DNA of 64,000 nucleotides from Photobacterium leiognathi (GTDB taxonomy: Bacteria; Pseudomonadota; Gammaproteobacteria; Enterobacterales; Vibrionaceae): positions 62,001 through 126,000 of the forward strand of contig NZ_CP131599.1 of NCBI RefSeq assembly GCF_030685535.1, given 5' to 3'. The notes under the pieces were generated by a model that was given only the letters and a program-made list of their open reading frames with translations, was not told the origin of the DNA and made no database searches. The position numbers and the translations under genes were made by a program. Each line of letters begins with the position of its first letter. Within the stretch, counting starts at the first letter, position 1. Below, piece by piece: positions 44,273 through 52,780 of the stretch.

Positions 44273-45598
44273 ATGACTAAATCTGAAGTAGACACCACCC
44301 TCTCTGATAAAGAACGTCCTCTCTATCAACAAGCCAACATGACTCCACAACAATGGAAAGCTGCCACTAAGTTCGACAGTGTTGATATTGGTTGGATTGT
44401 AATGAGCATCGGTATGGCAATTGGCGCAGGAATTGTTTTTCTCCCTGTGCAAGTTGGCGTAATGGGCCTATGGGTCTTTTTACTGTCTTCTGTGATTGGC
44501 TACCCTGCGATGTATTTGTTTCAGAAACTCTTTATCAATACTCTTGCTGAATCAAAGAAATGTACCGACTACCCTGGGGTGATCAGCGGTTACCTAGGTA
44601 AAAACTGGGGTATCGCCTTAGGCATTTTATATTTCATCATGCTGGTGATTTGGGTATTGGTGTACTCCCTTGCCATTACTAATGACAGTGCCTCTTATTT
44701 ACATACCTTTGGGGTAACTGAGAGCCATTTAAACCACAATATTTTCTATGGTTTAGCGTTGATCTGTTTGCTGAGTTACATCGGCTCGAAAAGTGAAAAG
44801 TTCCTGTTTAAGATCTCTGGTTTTATGGCAGTTACCGTGATTGCTTTAGTCGCTGTGATGGGCGTACTGCTGATCCCACAATGGAATTTTAGCAACATTA
44901 CCGCTGTTGGTAATTGGGGCAAGATGATCAAAGATGCGATCATCACCTTACCTTTTACCCTAACCTCGATTCTGTTTATTCAATCATTAAGCCCAATGGT
45001 CATTTCATACCGTTCACATGAAAAATCCATTGAGGTAGCACGTTATAAAGCCTCACGTGCGATGACCATTGCCTTTAGTATTTTATTTGTGGTGGTGTTC
45101 TTCTTTGCGGTGTCGTTTACCTTTGCTATCAGCCAAACGGAAGCACAGCATGCACTAAAAGAAAATATTTCTGCCCTTGCGATGATTGCGCATTACTTCC
45201 CGGGCAGCTGGGCAACCATCGTGGGTATCGTAATCAACATCTTTGCAGTCGTGACATCGTTCTTCGGGGTGTTCTTGGCGTTTAAAGAAGCGTGTAAAGG
45301 GCTGGCAATGAACATTCTTGAACGTAAGTATGCCCATGAAGAAATCAATACTGAGCTAGTAAATAAACTGACGACGGTATTTATTATTCTGATCGCATGG
45401 ACGGCAGTGGCATTAAACCTACCGATCTTATCGTTCACTTCTATTTGTTCGCCAATCTTCGGTATTGTTGGCTGTTTGATCCCGGCATACTTGGTCTACA
45501 AGGTGCCAACATTGAACAAATATAAAGGCACAGCAACCTACTTGATCATCATCACAGGTATTTTGCTCTGCATCTCACCACTATTAGCTTTCCTTTAA
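44273..45598 (+). CDS. cyuP: HAAAP-family amino acid transporter (YhaO-like)
   Basis: This 441-residue permease has about 11 membrane segments: DIGWIVMSIGMAIGAGIVFLPVQVG at the start, then FPGSWATIVGIVINIFAV and SPIFGIVGCLIPAYLVYKVP. It is a member of the hydroxy/aromatic amino acid permease family and close to YhaO/CyuP, which imports cysteine or serine. In E. coli the transporter gene precedes yhaM; here the order is reversed and the genes are spaced apart. It presumably supplies CyuA. Confidence 0.9.
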   Translation: MTKSEVDTTLSDKERPLYQQANMTPQQWKAATKFDSVDIGWIVMSIGMAIGAGIVFLPVQVGVMGLWVFLLSSVIGYPAMYLFQKLFINTLAESKKCTDYPGVISGYLGKNWGIALGILYFIMLVIWVLVYSLAITNDSASYLHTFGVTESHLNHNIFYGLALICLLSYIGSKSEKFLFKISGFMAVTVIALVAVMGVLLIPQWNFSNITAVGNWGKMIKDAIITLPFTLTSILFIQSLSPMVISYRSHEKSIEVARYKASRAMTIAFSILFVVVFFFAVSFTFAISQTEAQHALKENISALAMIAHYFPGSWATIVGIVINIFAVVTSFFGVFLAFKEACKGLAMNILERKYAHEEINTELVNKLTTVFIILIAWTAVALNLPILSFTSICSPIFGIVGCLIPAYLVYKVPTLNKYKGTATYLIIITGILLCISPLLAFL

Positions 45599-45625
45599 TA
45601 GCTAACAGCTAAAAATCAGACATAA

Positions 45626-45676
45626 AAAAACGCCGTTGTACGCAGCTTTAATAAGCTTGAGTACAACGGCGTTTTT
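45626..45676. terminator. Bidirectional terminator between cyuP and the EamA gene
   Basis: The long stem AAAAACGCCGTTGTAC / GTACAACGGCGTTTTT lies between convergent genes; symmetrical A/T runs serve both strands. Confidence 0.92.
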
Positions 45677-45691
45677 ATATCAACTTAGTGT

Positions 45692-46585
45692 TTAAGCAGG
45701 CGTCATTGCCACTTTTGCTTTCTTCGCTTTAATGCGTTTCTGAGCCAGCGCCACATAGGTTAATACCATGATGCCACCAATGTAATGGTAAGACTCTAGT
45801 TGCTCGTTAAGCATTACGCTTGCAATACCTGCCGCCATGATAGGCAATAGGTTCATGAACATCGCGGTACGATCGGCACCTAAACGTTCAATTGATAGCA
45901 TCCATAACCAAGGCGCAATCACTGACGCAAGCAATGCAGCATAAGCAATCAAAGGTACAGCAGATGCTGTGATTGCCATACGATCGCTACTGAGTAGTAG
46001 TGGCGTTAGCATGATGACCGCAAATAGACACTGCACATACACAGATTTCCACGTCGAGAACGGCATTTTCCAACGCTTTAGTAGCACACAGTAAAGTGCA
46101 TAAACTACCGCAGCGATCAGCATTAGGAAGTCACCTTGCTTGATGCCTTGCGACACTAAACTTTCTACATGACCGTGGCTTAACATCAGCACTAAACCAC
46201 TCAGTGATAATACTGCGCCAACCAATGCGAACGGTGATAAGCGTTGACCTAAAATAGGCACACTTAAGAACATGCTGATCAAAGGCACTAATGAAATGAT
46301 CAGGGCAATATTCGTTGCTGTGGTTGTCGCTGCTGCGAAGTAGCCTAACGATTGGTTTAGCACCATGCCTAATAAACCAAGGAATGCTAATTTCGCTAGA
46401 TAAGGTTTAATCACCGCACGATCACGCCAAACAGATTTAGCGACAAAAGGAGTTAACATGACTAATGCGAAGAACCAGCGATAAAACGATATCGCACCGG
46501 GATCGATGACACTGAATGCCATCTTGTTGACAATGGCGTTCCCTGCCCATATTGCAACGGTAATTAAGGGTAATAGATAGAACAT
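45692..46585 (-). CDS. EamA/DMT-family transporter
   Basis: This 297-residue protein has ten predicted membrane segments in two EamA halves (FYRWFFALVMLTPFVAKS; later AAVVYALYCVLLKRW and PLIAYAALLASVIAPWLWMLSIERLGA). The C-terminal tail is basic (QKRIKAKKAK). Members export metabolites such as amino acids. The substrate is unknown. Monocistronic, with the shared terminator downstream. Confidence 0.9.
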   Translation of the reverse strand: MFYLLPLITVAIWAGNAIVNKMAFSVIDPGAISFYRWFFALVMLTPFVAKSVWRDRAVIKPYLAKLAFLGLLGMVLNQSLGYFAAATTTATNIALIISLVPLISMFLSVPILGQRLSPFALVGAVLSLSGLVLMLSHGHVESLVSQGIKQGDFLMLIAAVVYALYCVLLKRWKMPFSTWKSVYVQCLFAVIMLTPLLLSSDRMAITASAVPLIAYAALLASVIAPWLWMLSIERLGADRTAMFMNLLPIMAAGIASVMLNEQLESYHYIGGIMVLTYVALAQKRIKAKKAKVAMTPA

Positions 46586-46810
46586 TGTCTGCCTTTCTCA
46601 GATTTTTCTGGTCCAGATACCTATATCTGGATCTTTAACGCGCTATTCTGTCACGTCTTTTCAGATACATATATCTCTAATCGGACATCATAAATCTTTT
46701 GTCGGACATATTAATCAGCACTAAAAGTAAGGTGATTTAAACCTTTAGAGCAGAACATATTGAATTCCCGCTATTAATTCTTTTTCCCGATATTCACCGT
46801 AGAAACGGTA

Positions 46811-46850
46811 GCAAAAAGCCCAATGGATTGAACATCTCATTGGGCTTTAT
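46811..46850 (-). terminator. Terminator of the mdtJI operon
   Basis: A perfect 11-bp stem AAAGCCCAATG / CATTGGGCTTT, 19 bp past the mdtI stop. Confidence 0.85.
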
Positions 46851-46868
46851 ATATTTTTAAATACACAA

Positions 46869-47198
46869 TTACGCTGTTTTCATAACAATCACAGCCGCAA
46901 TCACTACAGCAATACCCACCCAACCGATAGGCTTGAGTTTTTGCTTAAACAGCAGCGAGCCACCAATCGCGGTACCTAAAATACCAATCGCTCCCCACGA
47001 AGCATAAGCTACCGCTAAGTCGATCTCTTTGACCGCTTGCGCTAACAGGGTAAATGCCAACATGACTAATACGATCGCGGTAATACCCCAGCGTTTATGA
47101 CTAAAACCGTTTGATCGGGTTAATGCCATGTTCGCTAAAATATCGACAAACGCAGCAAGGACAACAAAACCAAATGATAGTGTGAAAAATTGACTCAT
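46869..47198 (-). CDS. mdtI: SMR-family spermidine exporter subunit MdtI
   Basis: This 109-residue protein has four membrane segments and aligns along its length with E. coli MdtI (KEIDLAVAYASWGAIGILGTAIGG). The membrane-embedded Glu of the first helix is Asp19 here (FVDILANMAL) and E. coli Glu5 is Phe. The family works as a heterodimer with MdtJ, encoded 17 bp upstream, to export spermidine. The E-to-D change is conservative, so activity is likely kept but may differ. Confidence 0.9.
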   Translation of the reverse strand: MSQFFTLSFGFVVLAAFVDILANMALTRSNGFSHKRWGITAIVLVMLAFTLLAQAVKEIDLAVAYASWGAIGILGTAIGGSLLFKQKLKPIGWVGIAVVIAAVIVMKTA

Positions 47199-47215
47199 TT
47201 TATTGCCTCCTGTTG

Positions 47216-47581
47216 TTATGCCGACACGCTTTTGGGCGAGTGGCTTTGGTTATCGTTATGGCTTTCACCGAGTGTCACTAATACGATCCCGACGGTTGCC
47301 ATGGCTAAACCAATCAGCTCTTGTGTATTTAACTGCGCATCAAACACAAACACCGAAACCATTGTAATAAGCGCAATACCTAGCCCTTCCCAAACCGCAT
47401 AGGCCACACCAATGGCGATCTTTTTCGCTGCCAATGATAAGAAGAAATACGACACACAAATCAGTGCATACATCACCCAGTAACCCCAATTTCCCCCTTC
47501 ACTGGAAATAAGGCTCATGGTACTGGTGCCCGCCACTTCTGCGGCAATGGCTAATAATAAGAATATCCGTGCTAACCACAT
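47216..47581 (-). CDS. mdtJ: SMR-family spermidine exporter subunit MdtJ
   Basis: This 121-residue protein has a start at ATG 47581, with GGAG 7 bases upstream; an earlier in-frame start at 47629 is less likely. The conserved Glu15 in LLAIAAEVAGTSTM and the block KKIAIGVAYAVWEGLGIALIT are those of MdtJ. The tail (HNDNQSHSPKSVSA) is hydrophilic and longer than the membrane core, as in E. coli. It forms a heterodimer with MdtI. Confidence 0.91.
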   Translation of the reverse strand: MWLARIFLLLAIAAEVAGTSTMSLISSEGGNWGYWVMYALICVSYFFLSLAAKKIAIGVAYAVWEGLGIALITMVSVFVFDAQLNTQELIGLAMATVGIVLVTLGESHNDNQSHSPKSVSA

Positions 47582-47769
47582 GATTGACTCCGCTATGCTA
47601 TTTTTTAGGCAGATAGCATCAAATTTCACGCATTCTCGTAGTGAAAATACATAAAGTTAATGTATCTACTAGCGAGATTACCGCAGAGAACAAAAACGCA
47701 ATAGGTAATTGAGATATTCAAATTTGAATATCTCTTCGCGGGGAAATAACACAGAAATGATCAGAAAAT

Positions 47770-48684
47770 TTAGCCTAATGCGGCCTGTATCACCTGATGT
47801 AAATGTTGGTAAAGCGGATAATTACGATGGGTTTGAAGATAACCACCTGAGACCACAAAATGACTGAAATTACGGTTCACCACAAGCATAGGATAGGCAT
47901 GTAATTCCGACATTAAATCAGCAGTACTTTCGCTGGCAAACATGATCGCATTGGTTTCTAACAGCATTTGGCAAGCGACCCGTAAATTGAAGGTTTTGAG
48001 TAACACTTTTGGCTCATAACCCATACGCTGATATTCAGATTCAACGGTACACAAAGGTTTATAAGCAGCAGGTGCTGGCAGCGAGACCAATGGCAATGGT
48101 GCTATCGATGCCCAATCATTACTATCAAGCTGTAAACTGGGGTGATCTTTTTTCGCCAAGATCACTCGCTTTTCCTTAAATAACGGCTGCATGTAGATAT
48201 CTTTCGCAATATCCGTTTCTTGATCCAGAATGCAGTAATCGACTTTCCCTTCCAGCATGTCATCTTGGCTGATGCTATCCCAATTAGAAAACACCAATGA
48301 CGCCTTTGGAAACGCCGTATGGCAACAAGATAATAGATGTTGACCATGCTCATCCATCAAATAGGGATCAACCACAATAGAAATCGAGCCTTGGTAGGTT
48401 TCTGGCTTAAATTCAGAGAATTCCAGCAACACTTTTTCTATTGGCGCTAAGATATTGTCAAATTCATCAGCAAGACGGATCGCAAGAGGTGATGGCTCCA
48501 CCCCGTGGGCTTTGCGCACAAACAACGGATCATTAAAGAACTGTTTAAGCCTCACCACACCACGACTGGCGCTTGGTTGTGAGATCCCTAACTGCATAGC
48601 TGCCAATTTAATACTGCGATGTTCCACCACCGCTTTTAATAACCGTATTAAATTCAGATCTAATTCTTCTAACTGATGCGACAT
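47770..48684 (-). CDS. LysR-type transcriptional regulator
   Basis: The 304-residue protein has an N-terminal winged helix LDLNLIRLLKAVVEHRSIKLAAMQLGISQPSASRGVVRLKQFFNDPLFVRK. A substrate-binding domain with DYCILDQETDI and LPLVSLPAPAAYKPL follows. This is the Nod-box-type family with a co-inducer pocket. It lies upstream of mdtJI on the same strand, 188 bp away, so it might control that pair; the ligand is unknown. Confidence 0.92.
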   Translation of the reverse strand: MSHQLEELDLNLIRLLKAVVEHRSIKLAAMQLGISQPSASRGVVRLKQFFNDPLFVRKAHGVEPSPLAIRLADEFDNILAPIEKVLLEFSEFKPETYQGSISIVVDPYLMDEHGQHLLSCCHTAFPKASLVFSNWDSISQDDMLEGKVDYCILDQETDIAKDIYMQPLFKEKRVILAKKDHPSLQLDSNDWASIAPLPLVSLPAPAAYKPLCTVESEYQRMGYEPKVLLKTFNLRVACQMLLETNAIMFASESTADLMSELHAYPMLVVNRNFSHFVVSGGYLQTHRNYPLYQHLHQVIQAALG

Positions 48685-48733
48685 TTGCTTTCTTACCTAT
48701 ATAACACCTTTACTGATGATAAAGCCTAAAACA

Positions 48734-48767
48734 AAACAAGATAGCCAGTTTAACGGCTATCTTGTTT
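48734..48767 (-). terminator. Terminator of the GNAT gene
   Basis: A 13-bp stem AAACAAGATAGCC / GGCTATCTTGTTT, 46 bp past the GNAT stop. Confidence 0.85.
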
Positions 48768-48812
48768 AGATATGAGGGCAAATACGACGCAGAGATAAAC
48801 TAAAAAGCGGTA

Positions 48813-49289
48813 TTAATCTGGGCAAACGTTACGGGCGATCATAAACACTTCATCGGCGGAATAGAGCGATTTGATGGTCATTTCCACTTCTGCACCTAAT
48901 AGCTTCTGATAGATCTGTTGAGCATAGTTATCTGCACGAGTATTTACTATGATGTGCTTTAATTTACTGCCTTGCTCCGCTAATAGCTGTTTCACTTGTG
49001 GTAGCGATTGAGTGATCAGTTGTGTCGCAATCCCTTGGTTGTGATGACTAGGTAAAACGGCAAGCTGTTCTAATTCTAAAATCACTTCAGGACGAAAACC
49101 GCTTTTTTGCCCCCATACAATGTAACCTACCACTTCATCATTAAGCTCTGCGACAAAATTTAAAAAACGCGGTGCGGCATTAAAATTACATTTGATCCAC
49201 TCATAAGAGCGTTGCTGACGTACAAACGCCTGTTGATGCACCTTTGCTGCTTGCTGTAAATCAGCCTCTTCCATTAAACGAATAATCAC
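48813..49289 (-). CDS. GNAT-family N-acetyltransferase
   Basis: The protein is about 158 residues. I prefer GTG 49289 (VIIRLMEEADL) because AGAAGG lies 7 bases upstream; the open frame extends to GTG 49316. The acetyl-CoA site is LEQLAVLPSHHNQGIATQLI, with Gln-Gly where most members have R/Q-x-x-G-x-G/A. An IVNTRADNYAQQIYQKLLGA segment follows. Substrate not predictable. Confidence 0.85.
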   Translation of the reverse strand: MIIRLMEEADLQQAAKVHQQAFVRQQRSYEWIKCNFNAAPRFLNFVAELNDEVVGYIVWGQKSGFRPEVILELEQLAVLPSHHNQGIATQLITQSLPQVKQLLAEQGSKLKHIIVNTRADNYAQQIYQKLLGAEVEMTIKSLYSADEVFMIARNVCPD

Positions 49290-49572
49290 ATTAGTTCCTT
49301 CTGTTATATCCACCACTCACAGGTGATGAATTACCAATCTTTCTTGCAGCTATTCCAGCACTCATTGGCAACATGGGTAAAGTAAAATCTCAATCTAGAT
49401 AACCCGTTAACTGATGAAAACCAAACAAACAATAAAATCAAAAATCACCTTATAAACAAAAAGGTATAGTTATGTTACATATGCTTACGTTATCGCTATA
49501 CCATTACGTATACTTGATAAAAATAGCCCTTTAGAATGCGCGCCATTATCTCTTTCAATTGGCATAGCACAC

Positions 49573-50442
49573 ATGCGTTTTGCGCACTCTCTTCTGCTTA
49601 GTAGCTTAGCGTTAACCTCTTCTTTCTCTTACGCCCAATCTTTTACTCTCCCTATTTGGAAAGAAGAAGCCCAAGCTTTAGGTTACGAATTACCAAAACC
49701 GATAGGCTTTAACTTGAGTTACATGGCGCTAGAGCAAAGCATTGATGTAACTAGCATTGGCTTTAATGGTCTTAACCTGCCTTCTTTTGTGCGTAACATC
49801 GATATGCAAGCAGAGCAAGGCAAACAAACCAGCGAAGTGCTCACCCTACGAGCTGATATGTGGCTATTTCCGTTTCTTAACCTCTATGTGTTAGGTGGCA
49901 AGATGACGGGCACATCGGAAACTGCTGTGAACTATGATGTTGCTATTAAGCCTTTATTCCCAAACCGTCCTGACCATCACATCAAAGGTCGCATTGATAA
50001 CTTCAAGCTTGATCTTGATGGCTACTTATATGGTGGTGGTGTAGTACTGGCTGGTGGCTATAAACAAATCTTTGGCTTAGTTGATATCAGCTACACCGAA
50101 ACAGAGCTGACCGTCATCGACGGCAGTATTTCTGCATGGGTGATCAGCCCCCGTCTCGGTTACGACTTTTATCAACAAGGGTTACCATTACGTGTTTGGG
50201 GCGGTGCGATGTTTCAAAACGTTGAGCAATCGCTATCAGGAAAGTTATCTGATTTAAACCTACCACCATTTATTGAAAACATCGCAAAGAACGGAACATT
50301 CCATATCGAGCAACAACTGTCGACGCCATGGAATCCAATTCTAGGGATGCAATATCAGATCAACCCAAATCTGTACTTGCTGGCTGAAGCGGGCTTTGGC
50401 GATCGCACCAGTTTATTTACTTCCATTGATTTTCGTTTTTAA
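49573..50442 (+). CDS. Outer-membrane beta-barrel protein of unknown function
   Basis: This 289-residue protein has a Sec signal (cleavage after SYA). The mature part alternates hydrophobic/polar strands: VLTLRADMWLFPFLNLYVLGGKM, GYLYGGGVVLAGGYKQIFGLVDISYTET and the C-terminal SLFTSIDFRF ending in Phe, the usual outer-membrane signature. It lies 14 bp before the Omp85-like gene, clearly in one operon with it and the DUF4056 gene. No known role. Confidence 0.8.
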   Translation: MRFAHSLLLSSLALTSSFSYAQSFTLPIWKEEAQALGYELPKPIGFNLSYMALEQSIDVTSIGFNGLNLPSFVRNIDMQAEQGKQTSEVLTLRADMWLFPFLNLYVLGGKMTGTSETAVNYDVAIKPLFPNRPDHHIKGRIDNFKLDLDGYLYGGGVVLAGGYKQIFGLVDISYTETELTVIDGSISAWVISPRLGYDFYQQGLPLRVWGGAMFQNVEQSLSGKLSDLNLPPFIENIAKNGTFHIEQQLSTPWNPILGMQYQINPNLYLLAEAGFGDRTSLFTSIDFRF

Positions 50443-50456
50443 GTCAGAGATCAGCA

Positions 50457-51584
50457 ATGAAACCTTGGCAACTTTCCCCATTATTGATTGTTAGTAGCTT
50501 TTCTTACCTAGCCCATGCTGAAACAACACAATCAGGCTGGATAGATCAACTACTGGAAAAACTCGGCGCTAGTGAAACGATTGATACTTCAGAAGGTATT
50601 GATTGGGGAGTATTGCCGGGGCCTTTTGCTAATCCCGAGCAAGGGGTTGGATTTGGCATGGCTGCGGTAGGGCTTTACTCACCAGCAGACTGGACGCCTA
50701 AAACACCTTATTCCACCTTGGCGATCAAGTCCTATATTTCATCAACAGGCTCTTATGGTTTAGGGGTTGAAAATCGCAGTTACTTAAATGAAGACAAACT
50801 GCGTTTGATTGGGGATGCATGGATCAGCCATTCACCGCAACACTATTGGGGAATAGGTAAAAAAGCGGCACAAAACGATGATAATAAACGTGAGTATAAC
50901 GGCCAAATCATTAAGCTTACGCCGAAAGTCTCATATGAATTTTTGCCAGACCGCTATATTAGTCTAGGCTGGGACTATCAACATTATTCACAGCAAACCT
51001 TAGCGTCAACAAATAGTATTAGTGAGTACAAACTTTCAAACCAACAAAGCAGTGGTATAAGCGTAGCTCTGGAATATGACAGCCGAGATTTTGAGCCTAA
51101 TCCATACAGTGGGCAGTTGTGGTTTGCCGAATGGATCGATTACAAAACCGCATTGGGCTCTGATCAAAATTACACTCGTCTTACTCTGAATTATCGCCAA
51201 TATGTTCAACTCAATGGCAATAACATTTTAGCTTGGGATGTCTACGGGCAACGAGTAGATGGTGATATCCCTTGGTATGGCTACGCAGAAATGGGCAACG
51301 ATGAACGTATGCGTGGTTACTATACAGGGCAATACCGTGATCGTTATTTGCTATCCGGACAAATAGAGTGGCGTCATCGTTTTAACCAGCGCCATGGCAT
51401 GGTGACTTGGTTTGGCGGAGGTAACATCGCAAATAAAAGTGAGCAGTTACTTTCAAGCAAGTTCTTGCCTACATTTGGCGTTGGCTATCGCTTTGCCTTT
51501 AAACCTCGAATCAATGTTCGTATTGATTATGCGCTTGGCAAAGACAGCTCAGGTTTTTATTTTCACATAAATGAAGCCTTTTAA
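50457..51584 (+). CDS. Omp85/BamA-TamA-type outer-membrane barrel without POTRA domains
   Basis: This 375-residue protein has a signal peptide ending AHA, then directly the 16-strand-type barrel region. YDSRDFEPNPYSGQLW and GNDERMRGYYTGQYRDRYLLSGQIEWR are the D15/Omp85 motifs (RGY in place of the VRGF/Y loop), and the protein ends in Phe. It is too short to carry POTRA repeats, so it is like single-barrel members (Pfam Bac_surface_Ag). It may secrete or insert a partner such as its operon neighbours. The stop overlaps the next ATG (TAATG). Confidence 0.86.
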   Translation: MKPWQLSPLLIVSSFSYLAHAETTQSGWIDQLLEKLGASETIDTSEGIDWGVLPGPFANPEQGVGFGMAAVGLYSPADWTPKTPYSTLAIKSYISSTGSYGLGVENRSYLNEDKLRLIGDAWISHSPQHYWGIGKKAAQNDDNKREYNGQIIKLTPKVSYEFLPDRYISLGWDYQHYSQQTLASTNSISEYKLSNQQSSGISVALEYDSRDFEPNPYSGQLWFAEWIDYKTALGSDQNYTRLTLNYRQYVQLNGNNILAWDVYGQRVDGDIPWYGYAEMGNDERMRGYYTGQYRDRYLLSGQIEWRHRFNQRHGMVTWFGGGNIANKSEQLLSSKFLPTFGVGYRFAFKPRINVRIDYALGKDSSGFYFHINEAF

Positions 51585-52681
51585 TGAAAACAACTACCCC
51601 CTTTATTGCAGGACTTAGCCTATGTGCACTATTAATGAGTCCACACAGTAACGCCTTGGATGCCCCCGTTGGGGTTCGTCCTTGTTGTGCTTTTGGTCAA
51701 GATCTAGAAACCGAACTATTAGGCATACCTATTCCCTTTTTCTCGGTTGAGAATATTGTCGATAGCCAAGAATTAGGCAAGCACATCTATAACGACGGTT
51801 CAGAATATATGTTCGCCAGCCTAATGGGGCTGAGTGATGAAACCAACGGGTTGCTCTACACCACAAAAGGCGGATTTATTGATACCGCCCATGTCCGTGA
51901 TACTGCCGATTTTACTTACTACTTATATCAGAAAATCTATAAACACTTAGGTACTGATTATCGGATCAGTCTGCCAGCAGAATTACGTGCACGTCATATT
52001 AGCCTGAAAAAAAGTAAGCAAACACTTACTTTACAGGAAAGACATGATATCAGTTTAGATCTTGCTGCATTACTCGCTTTTCGTTTAGCGCAGTGGCATG
52101 AAATCGTGCAATGGTTTGGCTATCAATCAATCGTTGGATTTCCTGAGTTAGTTTCTGCTTTTTCACCAGAGGATCTCTATTCCAACATGCTTGGTGCGAT
52201 TACCGCCAAGCAGGTGTTAGAACAGCAACCCGAACTTTCACCATCAGATTTTTCTCAAGCGCTAACACATGCTTTTGAACAGCAATTACAGCAACTAGGC
52301 AGTGTTTCTCTCCAAGAGACACAACGCCAGGTTCAACAACTCAATGGGATTTGGTGGGATCATGAGACGCGACTACCACAAAAATGGGCTGTGCTAAAAC
52401 GCGATTATCAACTTGGTTTAACCCGCTATCCAAATGGTGTAAAAAACGGCACACCACTCTCTCTATCTACCCAGTTAAGTAACGGTGATAGCAATGCAGT
52501 TTGGGCTGAATTGTACTTACATAATGTCGGTAATGAAGAAGCCTTTAGCAAACTACCACCAAGGCTAAGAAATGCCATGGTTTGGCAGCCAGCACAATTT
52601 CAGCAACTTGCCGATTTTGCTCAGCAGCAAGATAAGCAAGAACGTGGGGAATGTACGCAGGTTAAAAATAGCGTGTACTAA
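51584..52681 (+). CDS. DUF4056 protein, exported
   Basis: This 365-residue protein has a signal peptide (SLCALLMSPHSNA), followed by APVGVRPCCAFGQDL with a vicinal cysteine pair. GIPIPFFSVENIVDSQELGKHIYND, NGLLYTTKGGFIDTAHVRDTADFTYYLY and RLAQWHEIVQWFGY are DUF4056 blocks. The conserved H and D residues (DTAHVRDTAD, QWHEI) suggest a hydrolase, but the function is unknown. Coupled to the Omp85-like barrel by a 1-bp overlap, so the three gene products probably work together in the envelope. Confidence 0.85.
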   Translation: MKTTTPFIAGLSLCALLMSPHSNALDAPVGVRPCCAFGQDLETELLGIPIPFFSVENIVDSQELGKHIYNDGSEYMFASLMGLSDETNGLLYTTKGGFIDTAHVRDTADFTYYLYQKIYKHLGTDYRISLPAELRARHISLKKSKQTLTLQERHDISLDLAALLAFRLAQWHEIVQWFGYQSIVGFPELVSAFSPEDLYSNMLGAITAKQVLEQQPELSPSDFSQALTHAFEQQLQQLGSVSLQETQRQVQQLNGIWWDHETRLPQKWAVLKRDYQLGLTRYPNGVKNGTPLSLSTQLSNGDSNAVWAELYLHNVGNEEAFSKLPPRLRNAMVWQPAQFQQLADFAQQQDKQERGECTQVKNSVY

Positions 52682-52695
52682 CTAACACTTCATAT

Positions 52696-52750
52696 AAAAA
52701 AACTCTCCTAGCGTAATCTCTTTCTAGTTGAAAGCATGCAAGGAGAGTTC
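52696..52750. terminator. Terminator between DUF4056 and EAL genes
   Basis: AACTCTCCT (52701-52709) pairs with AGGAGAGTT (52741-52749) across a 31-base loop between convergent genes. The loop is long, so strength is uncertain. Confidence 0.6.
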
Positions 52751-52780
52751 TGTTATTTGATAAAAGGTTACAAAAGCCAA

